Origin: Methylophaga nitratireducenticrescens
Lineage (GTDB): Bacteria; Pseudomonadota; Gammaproteobacteria; Nitrosococcales; Methylophagaceae
Length of the DNA stretch: 64,000 nt
Direction of reading: 5' to 3'
NCBI RefSeq assembly: GCF_000260985.4
Contig: NC_017857.3
Coordinates: forward strand, 2,108,001 to 2,172,000
How positions within the stretch are numbered: the stretch's first letter is position 1; each line of letters opens with the position of its first letter. Shown piece by piece: positions 58,188 to 64,000 of the stretch. Under the pieces are notes generated by a model. It was not told the DNA's origin. It saw only the letters and a program-made list of their open reading frames with translations, and made no database searches. Position numbers and translations under genes: made by a program.

Positions 58188-61121
58188 ATGCAAGCAATGG
58201 AAGTCATCTTCAAACATCTAGCACTAGATGAAACAAGTTTTCACCATCGTAAGGATCTGATCCGCCTGCATAGTGAAGATATTGGGCTACTTCGCGCCCT
58301 GCATGGTCCATTGCAATCCTATGAAACTGAGTTGATCGATGCCTTTTATGATCATTTGAAGACATTTGATTTTGCACAAGATTTTCTGGCGGATCCTCAA
58401 ATCGTCGCTAAGTTAAAAACCACTCAAAAAGCTTACTTTCGAAGGCTGACTGCCGGAATATACGACCTGGATTACGCAAAGGATCGCATCCGTGTCGGTA
58501 TAGCCCATGAACGTGTGGGTCTCACCACGCAGTGGTATATTGGCTCGTATGCTATTTATCTTGAATTGACGAGTCACTATGTTGCCAAAATTCTCTCTCA
58601 TACACCGGCATTAATCGAACCCTCAATCCACGCACTTTACAAGGTTGCCTTATTGGATATTACGCTGGCCTTTGATGCGTATATGTATGCCAGTCATGAG
58701 TCAATCCAGGTTGCAAGGCAAGAGGTATCTGATAAATATGATGAACAATTAAGATTACAACAAACAATTGATCGCATTCAAAAAGCTTTTATCCTTGATG
58801 CCTCGTATGACAGCGCATTGGAACTGCTATTAAACGAGCTTATTGATTTTACAGATAGCGCTTTCGGCTTGATTGGAGATGTTCGTTATGATGCAAACCA
58901 AGCCCCTTACCTGAAAGTGCGAGTATTGACTGATATCCAATCCAATGGCAAAAACCAAGCTTTGTACAAAGTCAATCAAACAAATCCACTTGATTTCCAT
59001 AATCCGCATAATCCGCATAATCTGCTTGATAGCGTGATGGCCTCTGGAAAACCAGTAATTAACAATTCACCAAATACGAATAGCCATTCAGATGAAGCAC
59101 AACCATGCCAGCCAAAATTCACTTCGTGTCTTGGGCTTCCCTTTTCACATAATGGCAATGTCGTCGGTATGATAGAGCTCTCGAAAACTAATGGCGCTTA
59201 TAACGAGAATACCATCAAACGTCTTAGTCCTATCCTTGCAACCCTTGAGAGCCTTTATGAGGCAAGGAAAATGCGTGATCGTTTAAGCGAAACGCTAATT
59301 GAAAATGATCGACTGCGTCGACAAAATGAGTCACAGATTGCGGTTTTATTACAAAGATCGGCCGATGCAATGGGTATTATCGGTAAAGAAATGATCATTA
59401 CCGAATGTAATGATGCGGCAGCCAAACTTTATGGTTTTGCAACTCGGCAGGAGTTGATTGGTCTATCGCCTCTCGACATTTCGCCGGTTTCTCAGCCTGC
59501 TGGTTATAGTAGTGATCTTGCAAAGCAATACATAAGTAAAGCTTTGACCGAAGGTTATCAACGGTTTGAATGGCTTCACCACACCGCACAAAGTGAGAAT
59601 ACGCCAATCGAAGTAACGTTGACGCCAGTTATATTTCATGATGAAACCTGCATTCAGGTAGTCTGGCGGGACTTGACGGATATTAAAGCTAAAGAGCACC
59701 GAATCAAGCAATTGGCGTATTTTGATGAACTAACCGGACTGGCAAATAAAAATCTATTTGCTGATCGAGTTAAACACCTTCTGCAACTTTCCAAGCGCTA
59801 CAACTATACCATTGCTGTTGTTTACCTTGACCTTGTTAATCATGAAGATATTCAAGAAACGCTCGGCTATATTGCTGGTGATACGTTGCTGCATGCTGTC
59901 GGCCAACGAATAACCAGTATTATAAGAAGTACAGATTCACTGGCTCACTATGTTTTTAATGATGATTCAAAAAATTTCGATATCGATCATACGATAATTG
60001 ATCGCGAGTTTGACTCACTTGCCAGAATCAATGGTGATGTATTTGCTCTGGCAGCAGTAGTAAGCTCCGTTGATGCAGTCGAAATAATGGTAACGCGACT
60101 GCAGAATACGTTAAAAGCACCTTTTTCTATTTCCGATTCAAAGGTGATGGTGAATACCAGAACTGGTATTGCCTTATATCCACAAGATGCCGACAACTTT
60201 GACGCACTGACGAGAGGAGCCGCTATCGCATTGCATATTGCAAAAGAAAAATTGCTGTCCAGTTATTTTTTCAATGTACGTTTAGGCGAAGAAATACATC
60301 GACACTCCCTTATCGCAAAAAGGCTGGAGTACTCATTAAAATTTGATCCCAATAGCTTTTCCATCAGGATTCAACCACAAGTTAACTTACAGACAATGAA
60401 CCTTTCAGGGGCCGAAATATTGTTACGTTGGGATGACAGCTCATTGGGTAGTATTCCCCCCAATATTTTTATCCCTATCGCCGAGGAGCGTGGCTTAATC
60501 AATGAAATTACAAAATTAGTGATTCAGCTTACCAGCCACGCTCTGCTCTCCTGGAAAAAACAAGGTTACGCATTAGTAACCGATCGGGATATTCGAATGG
60601 CAATCAATATTTCTGCCAAAAGTTTTAATAACCTGATCTTTGTTGAAGAGTTTATAGCAGATATCAAAGATTCTGGTTTAACCCCGGAAGATTTTGAATT
60701 GGAACTGACCGAAACAGGGATAATGCATGATCCTGAGCTCGCGATAGAAATCATTAAACAACTCAAACTGGAAAAATTTGTTCTGGCGATAGATGATTTT
60801 GGCATGGGCCATTCATCACTCAGCTACCTTCGAAATATTGAGGCTGACATTCTAAAAATCGACATGTTTTACATTAAAAATATGTTGACTGATAAAAAAA
60901 ATATGGCCATTGTCAAAACGATCATTTCAACGGCCCAGATTTTTGACATGAAAACACTGGCCGAAGGAATAGAGGATCAAGAAACGCTTACGGAATTAAA
61001 GCGGTTAGGCTGTGATTATGCCCAAGGTTATTTTGTCTCTCATCCTCTCACTATTAATGACTTTGAAGAAGAATGGATAAAACAAAAACAGGGAACTTCG
61101 AGTGGCCTAACGATTCACTGA
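58188..61121 (+). CDS. Globin-coupled sensor with GAF, PAS, degenerate GGDEF and EAL domains
   Basis: Predicted haem-based c-di-GMP phosphodiesterase of 977 residues, soluble. Domains: globin-coupled sensor about 1-175 with proximal-His motif IAHERVGLTTQWYIGSY near 105-121; GAF about 195-355; PAS about 385-500 (NDAAAKLYGF, VVWRDLTDIKAKE); GGDEF-like about 510-680 in which the active motif reads NGDVF instead of GGDEF, so cyclase activity is unlikely; EAL about 690-970 with EILLRW (EAL is EIL), NISAKSF, ELTETG, AIDDFGMGHSS and AEGIED, so the phosphodiesterase residues are largely kept. Convergent with the next cyclase. Oxygen or NO sensing is inferred from the family. Confidence 0.88.
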   Translation: MQAMEVIFKHLALDETSFHHRKDLIRLHSEDIGLLRALHGPLQSYETELIDAFYDHLKTFDFAQDFLADPQIVAKLKTTQKAYFRRLTAGIYDLDYAKDRIRVGIAHERVGLTTQWYIGSYAIYLELTSHYVAKILSHTPALIEPSIHALYKVALLDITLAFDAYMYASHESIQVARQEVSDKYDEQLRLQQTIDRIQKAFILDASYDSALELLLNELIDFTDSAFGLIGDVRYDANQAPYLKVRVLTDIQSNGKNQALYKVNQTNPLDFHNPHNPHNLLDSVMASGKPVINNSPNTNSHSDEAQPCQPKFTSCLGLPFSHNGNVVGMIELSKTNGAYNENTIKRLSPILATLESLYEARKMRDRLSETLIENDRLRRQNESQIAVLLQRSADAMGIIGKEMIITECNDAAAKLYGFATRQELIGLSPLDISPVSQPAGYSSDLAKQYISKALTEGYQRFEWLHHTAQSENTPIEVTLTPVIFHDETCIQVVWRDLTDIKAKEHRIKQLAYFDELTGLANKNLFADRVKHLLQLSKRYNYTIAVVYLDLVNHEDIQETLGYIAGDTLLHAVGQRITSIIRSTDSLAHYVFNDDSKNFDIDHTIIDREFDSLARINGDVFALAAVVSSVDAVEIMVTRLQNTLKAPFSISDSKVMVNTRTGIALYPQDADNFDALTRGAAIALHIAKEKLLSSYFFNVRLGEEIHRHSLIAKRLEYSLKFDPNSFSIRIQPQVNLQTMNLSGAEILLRWDDSSLGSIPPNIFIPIAEERGLINEITKLVIQLTSHALLSWKKQGYALVTDRDIRMAINISAKSFNNLIFVEEFIADIKDSGLTPEDFELELTETGIMHDPELAIEIIKQLKLEKFVLAIDDFGMGHSSLSYLRNIEADILKIDMFYIKNMLTDKKNMAIVKTIISTAQIFDMKTLAEGIEDQETLTELKRLGCDYAQGYFVSHPLTINDFEEEWIKQKQGTSSGLTIH

Positions 61122-61126
61122 TAGCG

Positions 61127-62410
61127 TCAAAAAATACAGTTTTTACCACGCTTTTTGGCTTTGTACATGGCTTCATCAGCGGCAGCGACCAATCGAGGAA
61201 TGTGATCTCCTTGTTCGGGAAACAATGAGATACCAATACTGACAGAAAGCGCTATGTCGTTTCCTTGCCATTGGAAGTGTTCGCAAAGCGCCAGACGAAT
61301 TTTTTCAGCGACAGTAAGCGCGCCTTGTCGGTTATCAATACTATCGAGTAACACCACAAATTCATCACCACCAAATCGCACCACAGTATCTGTATCACGA
61401 ACACAAGCGACAATACGCCGTGCTGCTTCTTTTAATAAAAAGTCCCCTGCGGCATGTCCAAAGGTATCGTTGGCCTCTTTAAATTTATCCAAATCCATAT
61501 ACATCAGAGCAAAGCAATTTTTTTCACGCTTTGCTCTTAAGAGCGATCTTTGAACGCGATCTTCAAACAATTCACGATTAGGCAAACCGGTCAAAGCATC
61601 ATATAAAGCAAGGTGTTGCAGTCTCTCAATGCTTTGGTAGCGTTCAATAGCGGTAGCCACCTGCAAAGCCGTAAAGGTTAATAATGTTCGGTGGTTTTCA
61701 GTAAGCAAATAATCCTGTTCCATTAATGCCAGCGCAAGTACTCCATAACATGCTTCACCAAAAAGCAGTGGCACCAGTAACACTGATCTAGCATCATTTT
61801 TTTCCAGAGCAATCTCACTCTGACTGGCTATGCGAAACATCGCTTCATTGGCCAGGATCCTCATACAACCACCAACGCTTTCAAAAACAATCTGCCATGT
61901 TTCATTATTTTTCGGAAAGATTGCCACGCCGAATGTAGCTACAGAGAGATGCGTGTCGATGTGAAACAAAATTTGCTGACAAATTTGTTTTATGCCATTC
62001 GTTCGATGCGCTGTATCAGAAATTGCAACCAAGGTTTTTTGCATTGCCTCAGCAGCTTTGATACTGGTGATGTCACGCGCAACCCCGATGCGCATTTTAT
62101 GTTGATCTGACCAACTGGTGGACCAAAGCAGATGGGTGATTTGACCGTCTTTACGAATATAGCGATTTTCAAAGTCCAGTACCTGCTTGTCCTGCATAAC
62201 TGAAGAAATACTTTGCTCAGTTATTTCTTGATCGTCTGGATGCAACAAATCCAGCATTCTTTTGCCGATCATTTCTTCAGGTGGATACCCAAATACACGC
62301 TGTGCTCCGTCACTGATATAGATAATGCGGCTATCTTCATCTACAACACAAATAGCATCCAATAATAAATGTACATATTCGCTAAAGGAATCAAGAAAGG
62401 GTTTATCCAT
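61127..62410 (-). CDS. PAS-GAF diguanylate cyclase
   Basis: Diguanylate cyclase of 427 residues, soluble. Domains: PAS about 10-120 (DAICVVDEDSRIIYISDGA, WSDQHKMRIGVARDIT), GAF about 130-255, GGDEF about 265-427 with DALTGLPNRELFEDR, MYMDLDKFKEANDTFGH, the active motif FGGDEFVVL and an RxxD inhibitory site (VRDTD) just upstream. Lies 5 bp from the 3' end of the convergent globin sensor; the two may act as opposing cyclase and phosphodiesterase. Confidence 0.92.
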   Translation of the reverse strand: MDKPFLDSFSEYVHLLLDAICVVDEDSRIIYISDGAQRVFGYPPEEMIGKRMLDLLHPDDQEITEQSISSVMQDKQVLDFENRYIRKDGQITHLLWSTSWSDQHKMRIGVARDITSIKAAEAMQKTLVAISDTAHRTNGIKQICQQILFHIDTHLSVATFGVAIFPKNNETWQIVFESVGGCMRILANEAMFRIASQSEIALEKNDARSVLLVPLLFGEACYGVLALALMEQDYLLTENHRTLLTFTALQVATAIERYQSIERLQHLALYDALTGLPNRELFEDRVQRSLLRAKREKNCFALMYMDLDKFKEANDTFGHAAGDFLLKEAARRIVACVRDTDTVVRFGGDEFVVLLDSIDNRQGALTVAEKIRLALCEHFQWQGNDIALSVSIGISLFPEQGDHIPRLVAAADEAMYKAKKRGKNCIF

Positions 62411-62862
62411 ATTTCAAATTTTCACCCGTTGGAAAGCATATGACAAGCTTATTGCTATTGGTTAATGAACAACAAATGGTTTTGTTGTCAAAATCCATTT
62501 GCAACATTTTCTGCATCAATTTGGGTTATCCACCTGAACGTCAACAGGAAAGCTCATAAATCCATTTATCGCCAGCGTCACCCATACAATCCTGTTCACT
62601 TTTTTTCTTTGAAACATCCACTAAAACCATTAATTTTGAGATTATTATTTTTGTTACTTTATTGATTGATCTGGTCAGTTTTAACATTGATTATCGGATG
62701 ATTGAAATAAGCAGCGTAGCAGAAGTCCATAAATAAACAGATACGATTGAATATGAAAATAACCCAGATCAGAAAAACCAGCTCTCGATAGGAACAAAAG
62801 CGTAAGCAATCACGTTAAAAACACCATGACGAGCTTTAGTCCGACACGTCATTTTCAAAAAA
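62411..62862. other. Gap of about 450 bp without a recognisable gene
   Basis: AT-rich sequence between two minus-strand c-di-GMP genes. A short plus-strand open frame at 62465-62665 has no recognisable features. It probably holds the promoter of the PAS-GAF cyclase. Confidence 0.4.
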
Positions 62863-64000
62863 CTAACCCAATTGCAGCTTACCAAATCCAAATCGTTTTT
62901 CCAGCTCATCCGCCGGCATTGGTTTTGCGAACAAATAGCCCTGAATTTCATCACATTGATGTTTCTTAAGAAAATCGCACTGGGCCTGGGTTTCCACGCC
63001 TTCGGCTATGACCGTTAAACGCAATTGACGCGCCAGAATAATGGTTGTCTGCACAATGCTCATATCATCAGCATCATCTGGGATCCCATCAATAAATGAC
63101 CGATCAATTTTAAGCCGATCAAACGGGAAACGTTTTAGATAAGCCAGGCTGGAGTAACCCGTTCCGTAATCATCAAGTGCCAGGCAAATACCCATTTCAT
63201 GAAGCGAGTTTAAGATAACAATAGCCTGTTCCGGATTCTGCATGGCACTGGATTCAGTGACTTCCAGTTCCAGTAGATATGCCGGACATTCTGTCTCATC
63301 CAGAATTCGTTTTATATCTGTGGCTAAACCGGCATTATCCAATTGTCTGCGTGACAGGTTAACTGCCATCCGAAAATTTGTGATACCCGCCTCAAACCAT
63401 TTTTTTGCCTGAATACAAGCGGTTCGTAGAACCCAGTCGCCAATCGGTAAGATCAGCCCCGTTTCTTCAGCAACCGGAATAAAATCCCCTGGTGAGATAG
63501 AACCTATCTCGGGATGTAACCATCTCAATAACGCCTCTGTGCCAATGCATTCGCCCGAGTTCAAATCCATCAATGGTTGATAATGCAAATACAGTTCATT
63601 GTTTTCTAAAGCAACGCGTAAATCATTTTCCAATTGCAGTCGTGCATGAACGCGATCATCCAGCTCGGGGCTGAAAAAACGGAAAACGCCCCGGCCCTGC
63701 TCTTTCGCCAGATACAACGCTGTATCAGCATATTTCACTAATGTTTCGGCGTTTACGGCATCACGGGGACACAAACTTATGCCAATACTGGCATTAACAT
63801 GTAACTGATAGCTCATTACCATAAAAGGCGGAGATAATACGTCGAGAAGCTTATTAGCAACATGTGCCGCATCGTCAGGCGAGTTAATACTGGGGAGCAG
63901 AATCAGAAACTCATCCCCTCCCACCCGACCGATAGTATCTTCTTGTCGCAAGACCTCGAGCAGACGTGAACCGACTTGTTGCAACAACAAATCACCGGCT
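62863..64000 (-). CDS. GGDEF-EAL protein (partial, runs off right edge)
   Basis: C-terminal part of a c-di-GMP turnover protein; the start is beyond the right edge, because the reading frame continues to the last base (AGDLLLQQVGSRLL is the usual GGDEF context). Seen: GGDEF with intact GRVGGDEFLILLP near the left of the protein and RQEDTIG instead of a full RxxD site, then an EAL domain with TEALLRWLHPE, NLSRRQL, LEVTESS, LDDYGTGYSSLAYL and AEGVETQAQ, all catalytic positions intact. So it is a likely phosphodiesterase, possibly bifunctional. An N-terminal sensor is expected outside the window. Confidence 0.9.
   Translation of the reverse strand, partial: AGDLLLQQVGSRLLEVLRQEDTIGRVGGDEFLILLPSINSPDDAAHVANKLLDVLSPPFMVMSYQLHVNASIGISLCPRDAVNAETLVKYADTALYLAKEQGRGVFRFFSPELDDRVHARLQLENDLRVALENNELYLHYQPLMDLNSGECIGTEALLRWLHPEIGSISPGDFIPVAEETGLILPIGDWVLRTACIQAKKWFEAGITNFRMAVNLSRRQLDNAGLATDIKRILDETECPAYLLELEVTESSAMQNPEQAIVILNSLHEMGICLALDDYGTGYSSLAYLKRFPFDRLKIDRSFIDGIPDDADDMSIVQTTIILARQLRLTVIAEGVETQAQCDFLKKHQCDEIQGYLFAKPMPADELEKRFGFGKLQLG

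Noticed and set aside
62465-62665. 66-codon open frame in the gap between c-di-GMP genes
   Set aside because: No ribosome binding site or domain feature; composition looks like non-coding AT-rich DNA.

Overview
The window is one contiguous stretch of a gammaproteobacterial chromosome of moderate GC. Gene content and order (dinG, recJ next to an RpfE-like gene, hda, purM-purN, rluE-nudJ-mnmA-hflD next to acnB and purB, gyrA-serC-pheA-ispH, a large thi operon with ThiD-ThiE fused, and a homologue of the sodium-motor protein MotY) fit a free-living, probably flagellated marine gammaproteobacterium. A Methylophaga-like member of the Thiotrichales is my best guess, but no single gene proves it. 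I found no rRNA, tRNA or CRISPR array.

Layout. 1-13.4 kb: a dinG fragment, D-lactate dehydrogenase, a PfkB-type kinase, the chain DUF2066-pgsA-perM-hda and the pair rpfE-like/recJ, then purM-purN, a DUF3108 protein, nudF and a hexose-6-phosphate mutarotase. 13.4-25 kb: slyD, a decayed isocitrate dehydrogenase gene, rluE-nudJ-mnmA-hflD, a complete IS982-family element, acnB, and purB followed by three small uncharacterised or loosely assigned genes. 25-34 kb: a diguanylate cyclase, argG, dam and the pyruvate dehydrogenase operon aceE-aceF-lpdA, in which E2 and E3 each carry one lipoyl domain. 34-38 kb: an HvfA-type cysteine-repeat precursor, a DoxX protein and MsrP-MsrQ, divergent from an ECF sigma factor and its zinc-finger anti-sigma factor. 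38-47 kb: orphan yejE-yejF, ispH, pheA, serC and gyrA. 47-55 kb: a PqiC-like lipoprotein, apt, motY, and thiC-thiO-thiS-thiG-thiDE under a TPP riboswitch. 55-64 kb: smr, two genes in an integron-cassette-like setting, and three c-di-GMP turnover genes, the last running off the right edge.

The most interesting locus is 34.2-37.8 kb. A secreted peptide with three EGKCGEAKCG repeats, the type that MNIO (DUF692) enzymes convert into copper-binding products, lies upstream of DoxX and the periplasmic methionine-sulfoxide repair system MsrPQ, and faces an ECF sigma/anti-sigma pair. No MNIO enzyme or its usual partner is present in the window. I read the locus as a periplasmic metal/oxidant stress regulon that probably depends on a modifying enzyme encoded elsewhere.

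Other notable points are an icd pseudogene that still aligns over several blocks, an IS982 copy whose insertion kept the acnB stop codon, a hairpin over the transposase ribosome binding site, and cassette-like genes with attC-like ends.
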